Notes: generated from the sequence alone by a model not told the origin. DNA of 64,000 bases from Hericium rajendrae (GCA_033439255.1 CM065889.1:1302001-1366000), one strand, 5' to 3'; positions 42,732-54,609 are shown, counted from the stretch's first letter. A program made the numbers and translations.

Positions 42732-43570
42732 GCAGGATGCAGCATGGGCAGGTGGGAGTCGGCGCAGGCATGCGAGAGGCGGTATGGCATGCAAGAGGTG
42801 ACATGGGTGGATGGGAGTTGGCGAGGGTGCATGTGAGGTGGTAGGGGCGCACGGGAGTTGGCTGCCACCTCACGCCCACCCTGACCCCCCCTTCACACCC
42901 TCGCCAACTCCCGTGCACCCTCATCTTCTCTCGCGTGCCCACCTCGACTCCCACTACCTCCCATGCACCCCTCCTCCAACTCCCGTGTGCCCCCGCTGAC
43001 TCGCTCATGCCCCCATTGACTCCCTCATGCCCGTGCTGACTCACTCGCACCCCCACCGACTTGCTCGCACCCTCGCCGACTTGCTCGCAACCCCGCCACC
43101 TCTCAAAATGCCCGTACTGTCTCCCACATGCTCTCACCAACTCACTCACTCCTGCAGGTGCGTGGGAGTCAGTGGGGATGTGCAGGACGTGGGCCGGTGG
43201 TGACGCGTGCAGGTTGACGGGGATGTGTCGAGGTCGGTGGGTGTGCGCGCGAGTCGGCAGGGTGCGAGCGAGTCAGCCAGGTGCGAGCGAGTCGGCGGGG
43301 TGCGTGCGAGAGGTGGCACAGGCGTGCGGGATCAGTGGGGGTGCAAGCGAGTTGGTGGTGGTGCGACGGGTCAGTGGGGGGCACACAGGAGTTGGCGTGG
43401 GCATGCGGGAGTCGACGTGGGCATGCAGGAGGGAGGTGACATGTGCATGCAAGAGTCGGTGAGGGTGTGCAGGAGTCGGTGAGGGTGTGTGAGAGTTGGT
43501 GAGGGCGTGGAGGAGTCGGCGAGGGCATGCAGGAGGCAGCGCGGGGGTGCAGGCATTGTGGGGCCATGCG
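42732..43570. repeat. GC-rich minisatellite (B2, left of module)
   Basis: Degenerate units like GGGAGTCGGCGTGGGCATGC; orientation of the unit flips between about 42860 and 43140 (CTCGCCAACTCCCGTGC type), giving a locally inverted arrangement. Confidence 0.7.
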
Positions 43571-43583
43571 GAGTGTACAAAAC

Positions 43584-43661
43584 AAGAGTATCGCTCGACA
43601 CTGCGAGCAATACTCTCTTGATTAGTACAATAAAGCTACAGGAGAAACTGTAGCTACTCAC
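43584..43661 (-). other. Exon-intron-hairpin module (B2, left)
   Basis: Minus-strand donor GTGAGT (complement of 43656-43661), branch CTAATC, hairpin 43584-43619 with perfect arms on GAGTAT(C/T)GCTCG around ACACTG. It corresponds to the right module of B1. Confidence 0.65.
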
Positions 43662-43909
43662 CTTTATTCCCAGCCCAACAAGACTCAAAAAAGATTAAGA
43701 GACACTTACAATTAAAATTCCACCATGAGGAAGGGGTGGGTGGAAGGAAGACAATGTGGCAGGCAAAGTCAAATCACGTGCAAGTCGAGCGCACAGAGCC
43801 GCATGGCCCGATTCATTTTAGTGACCATACATGGGCGATAAAACAGCACCATGTGTGGCAGGCCGTGCCTGTGCACATTTCGACTTGAAGAAAAAAAATG
43901 CAGGGGGTG

Positions 43910-43947
43910 CGTGGGAAACATTTGGCTACAGCCAAACACATCCCACG
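43910..43947. repeat. Central palindrome of B2
   Basis: CGTGGGAAACATTTGGCTA / CAGCCAAACACATCCCACG, matching the central palindrome of B1 in position and sequence. Confidence 0.85.
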
Positions 43948-44102
43948 GCTGTTTTTTCAAATCTGCAAGGTATGTTTCCCTCTGTCGATGGATAATTCAC
44001 ACATCTTTTGCAGGTATTCAGCTGGTTTCACTACAGGGAAGAGTCACAGAGGGCTGCACAACGAGTAAAATTGTCTTATTGACCTTATTTCGCACTGATT
44101 CA

Positions 44103-44138
44103 GAGAGTATCGCCCATTCAAATATGGGCGATACTCTC
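44103..44138 (+). repeat. Hairpin (B2, right module)
   Basis: Perfect 15-bp arms GAGAGTATCGCCCAT / ATGGGCGATACTCTC around TCAAAT. A CTGATTCAG acceptor region precedes it, but a clean donor is not evident, so splicing here may be lost. Confidence 0.75.
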
Positions 44139-44149
44139 GTTTGTACCCT

Positions 44150-45340
44150 GCGCATGGCCCCACTGACCCCTGCAAGCCCCAACCGGACCATCAGCATCAC
44201 CGCTGACATGCTCGACCTGCCACCAACCTGCGTCCCTCTATCAATCCCTGCGATCATCACCAACCCCTGCGCATCGCCGCTCATCTGCATGCGCCAAACC
44301 ACGCATGCCCCTGCAAACTGCACGCTCTCCCGCTGACCCCCTCGTGTCACCATCGATCCACGCGCATGCCCGTCGACCTGCACATGTCCCCGCTGACCCG
44401 ACCCTGCCCTCATCAGCCCACACCTGTCACCATCGACTGGCGCACACTCCCGCCAACTTGTGCATGCATGTGCCGATCCGTGCGCACCCCGCCGATCTGT
44501 GCGCACCCTGCCAACCAACACGCCCCCCCCCTTCCCCCCCCCGTCGATCTGCATGTGCCCTTGCCGATCTGCCCATATTGCCATCGACCAGCGCACACCC
44601 CTGCTGACTTGCACACACATGCACCAACCAACGCACACCCATCGACCCATGCACATCCCCGCCGATCTGCACACAGTGCCGACAACCTGCGCATGTATGC
44701 GCCGACTCATGCACGCATGTGCGGACCAGTGCACCTCCGCCGATCTGTGCGTGCTTCCGCCAACCCCTCGTGTCACTGTTGACCCACGCATGTGCCTGTC
44801 GACACCTGCGTTTCCTCACCGTCCATGCACTCATCGACCCGTGCATGTTGCCGTCGACTTGCGCATGCCCCGGCCAACTTGCGCATGCCCCGGCCGACTT
44901 GTGCATGCCCTGGCTGACCTGTGCACACCCTGGCTGACCTGTACATGTTGCTGACACCTCACACACTCCCCCATCGAGTTGCATATGCCCCGCCTACCTA
45001 TGCACGCCCTCGTCGACTCCCGCATGCCCCCGCCGGCCCCACCAATCTGCATGTGCACACATCGACCCGTGCGCACCGCTGCCAACTTACGTACGCACCT
45101 TGGTTCGCATCCCTGGCCCGTGCACACACTTTCGCACACCCCCATCGATCCGTGCACGCATGCGCCAACCCGCGGGCATTGCTGCCAACTCATACATCCC
45201 CTCATTTTGCCTCGTGCATGCATTTGCTGCCAGCCTGTGCACCCCCCTGACTCACGCGCATCCCTGCCAATCCCCACATGCCCCCCTCACCCATCAATCT
45301 GTGTGTGCCCTCATCTATGTGCATTGCCACCAAACTCCCA
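44150..45340. repeat. GC-rich minisatellite (B2, right)
   Basis: Units of the type CATGCCCCCGCCGACCCGTG, the counterpart of 14860-16260 of B1 in inverted orientation. No gene is supported. Confidence 0.7.
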
Positions 45341-45353
45341 TAGAGGTGGCATG

Positions 45354-45389
45354 TGGGAACTGTTTTGCTGCAGCAAAACACTTCCCACG
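45354..45389. repeat. Palindrome (B2, right)
   Basis: GTGGGAACTGTTTTGCTG then CAGCAAAACACTTCCCAC, one base pair from perfect. Confidence 0.9.
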
Positions 45390-45730
45390 GGCATTGGGTG
45401 CTACGGTGCAGAGGGAGATGTGATTTAATTGTACCCTTGTAGATTAAACTAATATAATACAAGAAGACCTAGACCTGGCTATATTGTGAGCCACAATACA
45501 GAAAGTATGAACTGTTGGACTTGATAACTTGGTATGTGTGTGCATGCAGCCTTGCCTCTGGCATACACAAATCCTGTCAACTACAGAAGCTACCGTAGAT
45601 ACATGTTGCAATCAGTACCTGAACACCGGCTATCATACCAATCAGTTATCTATTTGTAGCACAGGCACTGATACTGTAGCATAACGTAACATCATCCTGG
45701 CTATCGATCAAAAAACACTTTTTCCTGATG

Positions 45731-46968
45731 CTGTGCTACCTGCCAGGCCACCAAGGTTCAAAATCACCACCCTCATGTTGAAACAATTCCCAATGCCATC
45801 CCTACCCGTCCTTTTCAAGACATTACCTCGGACTTCATCGTCAAACTCCCAGAATGCCAAGGCTATGACTCCATCAATGTGATCATCAACCGTTTTACAA
45901 AGCACGTCTCCTTCACTCCTTGTAAAGAGACCATTATTAGTAATAGTACAGTCGACATCCTTTTTGACAGGATTTATCGAAACTACGGCCTCTGGGAATG
46001 CCTCATCTCTGACCGCGGCCCACAGTATGCAGGCAAAGTCATGTGTGGCGTCTTTGACAAACTTGGCATCAAGTCTTCCCACAGCACTGCCTATCATCCA
46101 CAGACTGACGGTGAGTCAGAATGCATCAATCAAGAACTTGAGCAGTTCCTTCGCACCTTCTGCAACTACCGTCAGGATGATTGGGTCCAATGGCTCCCTT
46201 ATGCTGAGTTCTCGCACAACCACCGTATCCACAGTGCCACTAGTAACCGAGCTCCATTTGAAATGCTCCTCGGCTATATTCCCACTGCCATCCCCACTGT
46301 CAACCCCACATCGTCTACACCTGCCATCGAGGATCGTTTCCGTCATCTCGAACAACTTCGCACTGAGGTCCAGGCCAGCCTTCAAACAGCTGCTGATCTC
46401 ATGAAGTGCAACAAGTAGGACCATATGCACAACATCATCCACTTCCAGGTTGGTGACAAGGTCTGGCTCGATGGCAAGAACATCAAAACCACACGACCCA
46501 AAGCTAAGCTTGCTGATCGACGCCTGGGACCTTTCGCAATCACTGACATCCTGGGCCCAGTCTCTTATCGACTGAAGCTACCGCCCACCTGGCGTATCCA
46601 CCCGGTGTTCCACACGTCCCTGTTGTCCCCTTACAAGGAAACCGATGCTCATGGTCTCAACTTCCCTGCACCACCACCTGACCTTGTGGAGGGTGAGGAA
46701 GAGTACGAAATTGAGTCTGTCCTCGATGCTCGTCTCACCCAGAACAAACACGGCATTGAATATCTCGTCAAATGGGCAGGCTACCCTGATTCGGAAAATC
46801 AGTGGCTTTCATGTACCTCCCTTTCCAACGCCCATGGTGCAATCACTGATTTCTACACCCACCATCCGCATGCACTCAAGGCTCCCAATCTTCGTGGACT
46901 CATCTACCTCGACCCCATCCATGCTCATCATGCACTCCAGGCAAAAGTGCGTCTTAGAGAGGGGGTGA
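45731..46968 (+). pseudogene. pol: Gypsy integrase core and chromodomain
   Basis: Resumes the zinc-binding domain with TCQATK, then the integrase core: DFIVKLPECQGYDSI, ISDRGPQYAGKV and HPQTDGESECINQELE contain the D, D and E of the catalytic triad. A TAG at 46416-46418 follows LMKCNK. Downstream come VGDKVWLDGKNIKT, RRLGPFAI and HPVFHTSLLSPY (GPY/F-like region) and a chromodomain, YEIESVLDARLTQNKHGIEY then LVKWAGYPDSENQWL. Chromodomains of this type direct integration to heterochromatin marks. A purine tract AGAGAGGGGGTGA (46956-46968) abuts the 3' LTR. Confidence 0.94.
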
Positions 46969-47391
46969 TGTCACGGATCGCTCCATTTCTCTCCGCCTTC
47001 TTCTCTGCCATCAAGGCATCACATCGGTCATGTGCTCCAGCAGCCCCATCACATGTTCACTTCCTCACATGACCTGGGGCTATCCTTCACCCATGCCCTT
47101 GTTCCCTTTTGGGACATCCTATTGTTCTCCCTTCCATTGTTCTTCTTTTGACCACCATTGTTCTCACTCTATTGTTCGACCCGTTATGGTGTCCATTGTT
47201 CTTTTTCCATTGTCGTCCCAGTACTTATAGGCTCCCTGTCGCTCACCTATTTCCCTAGATTGTCCATTTTGTCTGTACCGTACTGTACCTCCAATACAGG
47301 TCACTGCACTGCTAGTCGCTCTCTGCTCTCTCACTCTCATCATTGCTGGTGACTTGGGTGGTTCTCTGCTGTCTACGACCGAGTCTTGACA
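46969..47391 (+). repeat. Gypsy 3' LTR
   Basis: 423 bp, TGTCACGG...CTTGACA, the same length as the 5' LTR with scattered substitutions. Confidence 0.95.
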
Positions 47392-47570
47392 GTGCGTGTG
47401 CTAGCGTGCCCAGTCCCAGGTTGTGGACGATCAGGCACACTCGTTGGAGGTGGCGCACCGGGCGCTAGTGACGTGACGGCAAGGTGGCAAGGTCGGTGGA
47501 GAGCAAGGTGATGTGAAAGGGGCAGCAGTTGGAGGCGAGGGGGGATTGAGGGTGTGGGAGGATGAAATAA

Positions 47571-47646
47571 GTCGAGAGTATCGCTCGTTCGAGCGATACT
47601 CTCGACGTTAGCATGAAGAAATGAAATAAAAGTTTTTTTTACTCAC
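47571..47646 (-). other. Exon-intron-hairpin module (A0)
   Basis: Minus-strand donor GTGAGT (complement of 47641-47646), branch GCTAAC, acceptor AG, hairpin 47571-47606 with perfect 17-bp arms (GTCGAGAGTATCGCTCG) around TT. This is the longest perfect stem of the class in the window. Confidence 0.7.
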
Positions 47647-48037
47647 TTTCGAGGCCCTCTGCATCCTACTGAGTCCCTCCGGCATGCAGTTTGATGAGTC
47701 AGAGGAAGAGAAGGAGGGTGGAGAGTGGAGAGAGGACAGTGAAGGTGGTAGGAACAGTGAGAGAAACGAACTTTGACGCGTTTTGGTGCTTCAGCCACTG
47801 AACGAGCGAAGGTACGTTCCTCGAGCCACTACAAATCAAGAAAAATTGCATAAATTCAGAGAAAAACAACATATCCATAATTTGTATATACAATTCGATC
47901 GAATAAGCATTATAAGTGCCTACTATACGTGAAGCTCACAGGGAGCCAAGTCCATCTAATGAAGTCTGGCACCCAGTCTCGACGCAATGCTTGGCAAGCG
48001 CCCAGCAGCTGCGAATCCTGGCTTTGCCCGGGATTCC

Positions 48038-48045
48038 TATATAAA
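48038..48045 (+). promoter_or_regulatory. TATA box of mini-exon transcript (A0)
   Basis: TATATAAA then GCTTGCGTGACATGC and a CT-rich stretch, diverging from the hairpin module about 390 bp to the left. Confidence 0.6.
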
Positions 48046-48237
48046 GCTTGCGTGACATGCGTTGCCTCTTGCTCTTTAACCCTCACTATCTCTTGTCACA
48101 TCAACGCTTTCGTCGACGTCTTTTGCTCACTTGTCGTTATTTCTTGCTTGTTGTTGCTGTCTCTAAGGTAATCTTTTGATTGTTGGTCTCTGATTGCTTA
48201 TACTAATACTACTAATGTCTATAAGTTAGTTTTTTAG

Positions 48238-48258
48238 ATTTCACTTTTTGTTACTTTG
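48238..48258 (+). other. Predicted mini-exon (A0)
   Basis: 21-nt exon ATTTCACTTTTTGTTACTTTG between TTTTTAG (branch CTAAT upstream) and GTAAGT. Shorter and more divergent than its counterparts. Confidence 0.4.
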
Positions 48259-48320
48259 GTAAGTTCTTATGTGTTATCTTCATCTTCTAAGACTAATGTT
48301 TTCTTATCTTTTCTTACTTA

Positions 48321-48549
48321 CATCAGGAACCCTAGAACTTTCTGATTGATCTGATTGATCTGAAAATAGCTCTAAAGGAATTCTGATCTATGCGTTATAT
48401 ATAAAGAGACTAAAAGATTCTAGTTATTAATATTTCAATCCTCCAATACTTAATTTCAAAAAAATCAGATCAGTCAGATTAGAATCAGATTAATCAGATT
48501 GAACTCAGATCAAATCAGATCAATCAGAAAGTTCTGAGGGTTCCTGATG
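48321..48549. mobile_element. TCAGA-family MITE, 229 bp
   Basis: Ends CATCAGGAACCCTAGAACTT and its reverse complement-like partner, TA/TA duplication, interior of TCTGATTGATCTGA motifs. It lies in the AT-rich spacer of A0. Confidence 0.8.
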
Positions 48550-49183
48550 TAGTTTCTTATATTCTTTTATCTTATATTCTTTTATTTATCTTATCTTATC
48601 TTCTTTTACTTACCTTATCTTATCTTCTTTTACTTACCTTATCTTATCATATTCTTATCCTATCTTTTTATTTTCTGACTTATATTTTTGCTTTTTAGTT
48701 AGTAGTAGTGTTTGTGATATCAATATAATTTTGATGCCTTAAAATACTTTATATCTGTGTGATCTTATGTTATTATTTTGACATAATTGTAGAAAAGATT
48801 TAAAGTTCTAATAAATTTTAATGTTTTAATATATATATCAGGTCTACATGTTAAATGTAAGATATATAAGACACATATTGAATATAAGATATGTGAGACA
48901 TATATTATACATAGATTATGTGAGACACATATTGAATATAGGATATGTAAGACACATAAGCCTTATAGCTTTCATAGCTAGACATACTATCATAGCTACA
49001 TAGTCAGCTCTCATAGCTATGATAGTACTCCATAGCACTCCATAGCATCTCCTTTGAGCCTCATAGCACTACATGGCTTCACCCTTTAGCTATGTGGGCT
49101 ATACAATAAAGGGCGATACTATGAAGCTAGGAGATCTATGTAGACTAGATAGAGCTATGTACTACTGGCAAATTTTTCAGATG

Positions 49184-51690
49184 TACAAAATCATCATCAT
49201 CTAGATCACAGGCACCATAATCTGCTTTAGGTGGGACCTGACCAGCAATCCTCCTAAATAACACATAAAATAGATGTTGAGCAAAAGAAAAAGACATATC
49301 AAGCATCAGTCTACAACTTGGTCTGCAGTTGAGCAAACTGTGTCGGTGCTTTCTTCTGATACTTCTTGAGGCCAGCTATATGCTTTTGGTAGACATCAGC
49401 ATAATCCTGTGAACTGAACATGTTGCCAATTGACAAATACACCTCACTGTCATAATTGAGCAGAGCACATTCAACCTATAGAACATGTCAGAATAATACA
49501 CCACAAAAGATCAAGGTACTTGCTGCAGTGACAACAAGAGCAACAAGTGGAATTGGGTATAGGTTAAAATGATGACTGTATTTGCCAGTGCCCTCTGCAG
49601 ACTTGCGCTTGAACCACTGATCAGCAATGACCATTGTCAGGATTGAGTTTTCAAACATGCTCTTGCTGTCACAGATCACTCCATTTCTCTCTGCCTTCTT
49701 CTCTGCCATCAAGGCATCACATTGGTCATGTGCTCCAGTAGCCCCATCACATGTTCACTTTCTCACATGACCTAGGGCTATCCTTCACCCATGCCCTTGT
49801 TCCCCTTTGGGACATCCTATTGTTCTCCCTCTCATTGTTCTCCTTTTGGCCACCATTGTTCTCACTCTATTGTTTGACCCATTATGGTGTCCAATGTTCT
49901 TTTCCTATTGTCGTTCCAGTACTTATAGGCTCCCTGTCACTTGCCTATTCCTCTAGATTGTCCATTTCGTTTGTACCATACTGTACCTCCAATACAAGTC
50001 ACTGCACTGCTAGTTGCTCTCTGCTCTCTCGCTCCCATCATTGCTGGTGACTTGGGTGGTTCTCTGCTGTCTACGACCGAGTCTTGACACTTGCGCTTCA
50101 CAAAATTCAGATCCATATAGCATGATAACAAGAAGAGTACAGACCTCTTTGGTATCCACAAAGTAGAAGGCACTGTGTATGGTCAAACACAGAATCTCTG
50201 CCTTTGTGTCCTCGTTCGATAATGTGACAAGCCTATACTATGCTGTGACTAGATTCTGAGAACTTGTCTTGATTTCACCACACAGCTGCAAAACACGTTC
50301 AGCTACCTAAAAGACCATATTGTAATCTATGAGCTCTCGATACTGGAGAAGGAAAAAAAAGACTTACCAAATTGGACATTCATTTAGAATATGTCGGGTC
50401 TGCCTTGAAACATGCTAGGCATTTTGAGATCTTGTCCTCTTGGCAAGCTTTGATAAAGCTTGCTTTTGCCATCTGACTTCGAAGTACTTCTTCAGGGAAG
50501 GCCTGCTCAAGAGCGACTTTAAGTCAAAAGTGATGGTAAGTGGTGTAGAGCAGAGCCTTTGATGTCGGTGAATGTTTGCCCTACATTGAGTAAGTGGAAT
50601 GTGTCACTGCATATGGCATAAACAGCTTTGCAGCAGTATCACCAGGCACATAATCAGGCATACTGGGTGGGTTGGACAAGGCTGGTGGGGGTCGAGAGGG
50701 GGAGGACACAGCAGTAACACTGCTGGCTGCTGAGGCCGAACAAGTGTGTAGTCCATGACAATGGACGAGCATCTTTGGAACTACTGTTGGGGTCCCGATG
50801 ATGATCTAGAAAAGGGATGATCAGCCTATCATACATAGAAAGCAATGAAATGGTGTGCACCTGAGGCCCTTGAGCTCTCTTCTTGGAGATCTCTATCTTG
50901 TCACCTAAGCTTGGGTCTTCATCTGACTGTCCCCAATCTACAGGAAGAGTAAATGAGTAGGTGATCATGGAAACTGAGAGCGAAAGGAGACAACGAGCAG
51001 TGAAAGCCACTCGTGAGTGGCATTGACATGGTTCGAACTTTGAACGAGCAAAGTGTCATTGATGGCACTGACATGTCCATGCTCAGAGTGTCATGTCACA
51101 TCACACAATCAACAACAGTGAGCACTGAGTACTGAGTGCTGAGCAGCATGATCAACAGCTTGCCAACACAGTGTTGATGAGGCAATGCAGGAAGGGAGCA
51201 CTGCAATGCTTATAGGGCAGGCCCCAAGGTCAGTATCAAGCTTGTTGAGAACATAGGCGCTGACGAACATACCAGTACAGTCAATCGACAGGTGATGCCA
51301 CCAGCCATCCAGCCTCGAGCCCGAGTCATGAAGTGCTAGCAGATGGCAGTAGATACAAACCAATAACAAGGTCTGTGTATGCCATGTCGGGGGTGATAAG
51401 TACTTACACTTTCCCTGTCCTCCCTTAGAACCTTTGGAGAGGGCCTTTCTTTTTTTAGTGGTCACAGCCTCATCAGCATCAGCCTCGAGATCATCCTCAA
51501 TCTCCTCCAGTTCCTGTTGACAGTATTCTTCTTCATCTTCTTCTGCCATTTGCTTCTCAGCAGCAGCATCTGCACAGGCATCTGTTGGCACTGTCAGCAG
51601 AAGCAGTGGATAGCAAGGTGATTCTGTTACGTATGACGTGTCTGCTGCACCTTGAGAGTCTTGCAGCTCAGAGCAATTACTTTCTGTCAC
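49184..51690 (-). pseudogene. DUF6532-like gene, truncated by A0 and broken
   Basis: Minus strand. From the Met at 51690 there is an acidic segment, then KRKALSKGSKGG. Downstream, with introns, the frame reads ALEQAFPEEVLRSQMAKASF, KAEILCLTIHSAFYFVDTKE, FENSILTMVIADQWF, YPIPLVALVVTAA, NYDSEVYLSIGNMFSSQDYA and YQKHIAGLKKYQKKAP. This order resembles the basidiomycete DUF6532 family, of unknown function. There are several stops, a solo LTR at 49667-50089 inside the frame, and A0's terminus at 49183 removes the 3' end, which should continue left of the window. It lies head-to-head with the Plavaka gene, so it may be a second gene of that element. Confidence 0.45.
49667..50089 (+). mobile_element. 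Solo Gypsy LTR
   Basis: 423 bp, TGTCAC...TTGACA, with an exact CTTGC duplication (49662-49666, 50090-50094). It lies in the DUF6532-like gene; removing it restores KRKSMF. It differs more from the two paired LTRs than they do from each other. Confidence 0.95.
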
Positions 51691-52073
51691 TGGTCAGGAT
51701 CCAACGAGTCTAAGCCAGCCATGAGCACCAAAGCTGCTTCGTCAGATGCAGCCATGAGAATATGAGTGTAGAAGGGTGAGTAGGTTTGTCTGAAGAAGAA
51801 GGGAAGAAGACTAGATAATAAAGTCTAAATGACACATCAAAATTCTGGTGCTATGCCAGTAGTTTGACCAAATGTGGTTCACAGACCAGCTCCATCCATC
51901 CTGTCTGGACCTGTGCAATTTATCTAAGCTCCTCATTGCCAGTACCTCGTCGTCTTGCTGCTCCTGTAATCTCCTCCTCAATACCACCCATGGAAGCTCA
52001 ACTAGACTGCATCAGCTGCCAGCGCAAGTTCACCACTATCAAAGGTTGGCATGCTCATCAACTCCAAACAGCA

Positions 52074-52475
52074 CATCAGGAACCTTGACAATTTTCTGAT
52101 GAGTCTGACAGTTTTTAACCCTATCTGCAGCTGCTGCAGAGTCTGATCTATCTGAAGCTACTTTTCAAATAATCATATCTAATTAAGCTTATATATTTGA
52201 AAGTCAACACCTATTGTTAGATATAACAGTCATTCATCTTTAATTGTATATCATAATATAATTTCTGATATCTGAAATTTTTACAAATCTGAGAGTATTC
52301 TGATTTATCTCTGACAGCAACTTGAGGTCCAATAATCTGATAGTGTCTGAGAGTGATCTGATCTGTCTGATACCAACTAATAGCTCTTTGAGACTGTCTG
52401 ATACATCTGATTTGACTCATACCAGATTCTGTCAGACACTGCAGGTCAATCAGAAAGTTGTCAAGGTTTTTGATG
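52074..52475. mobile_element. TCAGA-family MITE, 402 bp
   Basis: CATCAGGAACCTTGACAATT at the left, AATTG-like partner ending GGTTTTTGATG at the right, CA/CA duplication. It splits the Plavaka gene. Confidence 0.8.
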
Positions 52476-53105
52476 CAGAATGCAAATGGGTTCATCGTCT
52501 TCAGGATGATGCAGCTCCAGGCCCAATTTGAAATTATCTTGCTGATTCTGATCAGGAAGAAGATCCCCCCATTTGTGATGCTAGTGATCCTGGCATCACA
52601 AGCAATGAATCGTCATTGCTGTATATGAAGATGAATCAGATGATGAACATACACCATCTGAACACTCTCATTTGTCTTGACCTGCATCTACTACACTGGT
52701 ATCACCTCTGCCTTCATCCAACCCTTTACACATGCCTTGTGATGGCATCCCAGCAGATGATGACCCTTCAGCCGAATCACATACTTTTCCATATTACGGT
52801 GCTGCAAAAGTTCTTTGCTATGATGCCGACATCGGATCAGCATATCAAGCTAGCATGGTGCCAATGAACAACCTGTATCACCCATCTGAAAAATATACCA
52901 ATGCTATGTTGCCCTATACAGCTTACATAGAAGTCATAGTTCCATAGCAATCCCCTTTTATACATAGGACTCTCATAGCTAAAAGGCAGTCTATGATAAG
53001 CTATATAATCAAATAGGATAGCTATGCCTAGCTATGATAGCTATAATAGCTATCAAAGCATAAGGCATAGCTATGGTAGCTATGAATGCTATATTAGATA
53101 TACTA

Positions 53106-53506
53106 CATCAGGAACCTTCAAAACTTTCTGTTTGACCTGCGAGGCATCTGACAGTGTCTGCATGATCTGCAGCAGTTGCATCAGACACATCAGACACTCT
53201 CAGACAGCATCAGCTACTCTCAGCTAGCTGCAGAATATTTGACCTCAAGATTCAAAAAAGTATCAATGCAGAATGCTTGCAGACTGATCAGAACTGATCA
53301 GATTCATATAAATTTTAGATATTGAAAACTTTGTTGCATCTAATGATTAGAGTTGGATGACTACTATATCTGCCAATAGTTATTAACTTCAAAATATAAA
53401 ATCTCTGATCAGAAATTGTCCTCTAATTAGAGCCTGCAGCTGAATCAGGTCTTGCAGTTGATCAGACTCTGCAGGATCCATCAGAAAGTTTTGAAGGTTC
53501 CTGATG
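53106..53506. mobile_element. TCAGA-family MITE, 401 bp
   Basis: Starts CATCAGGAACCTTCAAAACT and ends with its reverse complement-like partner; TA/TA duplication. Closely related to the partial copy at 63679. Confidence 0.8.
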
Positions 53507-53876
53507 TATGTATGCTCATTATCATATCATATCTAGCTTAATAGGATTGCTATCTACTCTATATTATCTCTGACTAATATGTCACTTAAAAATACTATAA
53601 ATATATTTCAGATATCTGAGCTCTTTTATATGCTTACTAGTCCTATTACATCTCAGATCAATAAAACATCGAAATTGAAAAGCATTATATTTATTTTCAT
53701 GATACTAATACAACCATTACAAAAGTAAAACTACAAGAGTCCTATGCTAATATAGAAACTATAAGAAAAGGCTATGCAACATTACCAAACATCAGGAAAA
53801 AGCGAAAATGATCTACAAGAATGATACATCATCAGTATAAAAAAGTAACAAACATAAGAAAGAACTAAAGACTTAC

Positions 53877-53904
53877 CCAAAGATCATAAAAGCGAAAATG
53901 AAAT
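53877..53904 (-). other. Predicted mini-exon (A3)
   Basis: 28-nt minus-strand exon with CATTTTCGCTTTTATG, between a TTTATAG acceptor (branch TCTAAT) and GTAAGTC. Another donor at the complement of 53951-53956 ends the exon before it. Confidence 0.5.
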
Positions 53905-54067
53905 CTATAAAGAAGACATTAGAACTATCAACAAGAGAGAAGATAATAGACTTACCATGGACATAAAAGTGTTGAAGTAGTAGAGCAGAGAGCGAAGAGA
54001 AAGACGAGGGAATGTCGAAGGGAGATGGTAGTAGTTGAGAGGAAAGAGAGATCACGCGTCGCGCGCG

Positions 54068-54075
54068 CCTTATAT
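54068..54075 (-). promoter_or_regulatory. TATA box of mini-exon transcript (A3)
   Basis: Minus-strand ATATAAGGCGCGCGCGACGC followed by a CT-rich stretch. Confidence 0.55.
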
Positions 54076-54467
54076 CGCCAGCGCAGCGCGGAGTTCGAAA
54101 TGCAGCTGCCGGGTGTTTCCGGGTGTCGCGCCAGAGGCTGGTAACTTAGATTTTACTAAGTTGACTTGGAGTGCCCAGCAACATACAGTACTGTAGATAC
54201 ATACCGAGCTCATTCGTCATGTAGAACATACAAATTCACGAGCACTCTGTTTTTTTTGGAATTGTAACGAATTTATTTGATTTGTTGAGCCCGAACCCGC
54301 GCGAGTCGAGTGCTGTGGCTGCACTCGACGCGCGACTTCGTGCGTCTCTCCGACTCTCTACTCTCCATCTCACTCCCCTCATCTCCCCTCCCCTCTTTCT
54401 TTGCGCAAACAACATACAACGTAGATCGAAGGTCGGGAGGGCCAGTAGGAGGACCAGGGGCCTCTAG

Positions 54468-54542
54468 GTGAGTAAGTATTATGCTCTTTTTTGTCATCAT
54501 GCTAATCAAATGAGTATCGCTCGTTTGCAACGAGCGATACTC
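54468..54542 (+). other. Exon-intron-hairpin module (A3)
   Basis: Donor GTGAGT at 54468, branch GCTAAT, acceptor AG at 54513-54514, hairpin 54512-54542 with perfect 14-bp arms GAGTATCGCTCGTT / AACGAGCGATACTC around TGC. The exon before it reads CGAAGGTCGGGAGGGCC. Confidence 0.7.
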
Positions 54543-54609
54543 GTATCATTCCGCCACCACCCCACGCCACTCCCTCGACGACGCCGTCGATGACGCCGAT
54601 GTCGTGCTC

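Larger units (their letters stand above)
19369..45730. mobile_element. CTACAG-family element B2 with nested insertions
   Basis: Left end CATCTGGAAAAAGTG, right end CACTTTTTCCTGATG, flanked by CTG/CTG; removing it with one copy rejoins the integrase CxxC in frame. Its left end matches the right end of B1 in inverse, and its right end matches B1's left end, so it is inverted relative to B1. Its own sequence is 19369-20190, 39426-39697 and 42728-45730 (about 4.1 kb); the rest is the KDZ element and a small LTR element. It has the same plan of palindrome, minisatellite, module, central palindrome, module, minisatellite, palindrome. Confidence 0.85.
9832..47391 (+). mobile_element. Ty3/Gypsy chromovirus element with nested insertions
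   Basis: Two 423-bp LTRs bound a gag-pol element in the order gag, protease, reverse transcriptase, RNase H, integrase, chromodomain. The duplication is GTGCA (9827-9831) against GTGCG (47392-47396). Removing insertions at 11864-12015, 14461-18393 and 19369-45730 leaves about 7.1 kb, a normal length. Flanking pol segments rejoin in frame across both large insertions when one target duplication copy is removed. Nonsense codons in gag, before RT and after integrase show the copy is dead. Confidence 0.95.
1485..49183. mobile_element. Outer AGCTAT-family element A0 (left end outside window)
   Basis: A0 itself is exposed only in 1485-1848, 9694-9831 and 47392-49183; everything between is nested insertions. 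The exposed left pieces are GC-rich core. The right piece holds, in order, core, hairpin module, TATA box, a mini-exon, an AT-rich spacer with a MITE, an AGCTAT array (about 48960-49170) and the terminus TTTTTCAGATG at 49183. Sequence to the right continues a DUF6532-like reading frame, so A0 was inserted in that gene. The order matches A2, which supports one original element. Confidence 0.7.
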
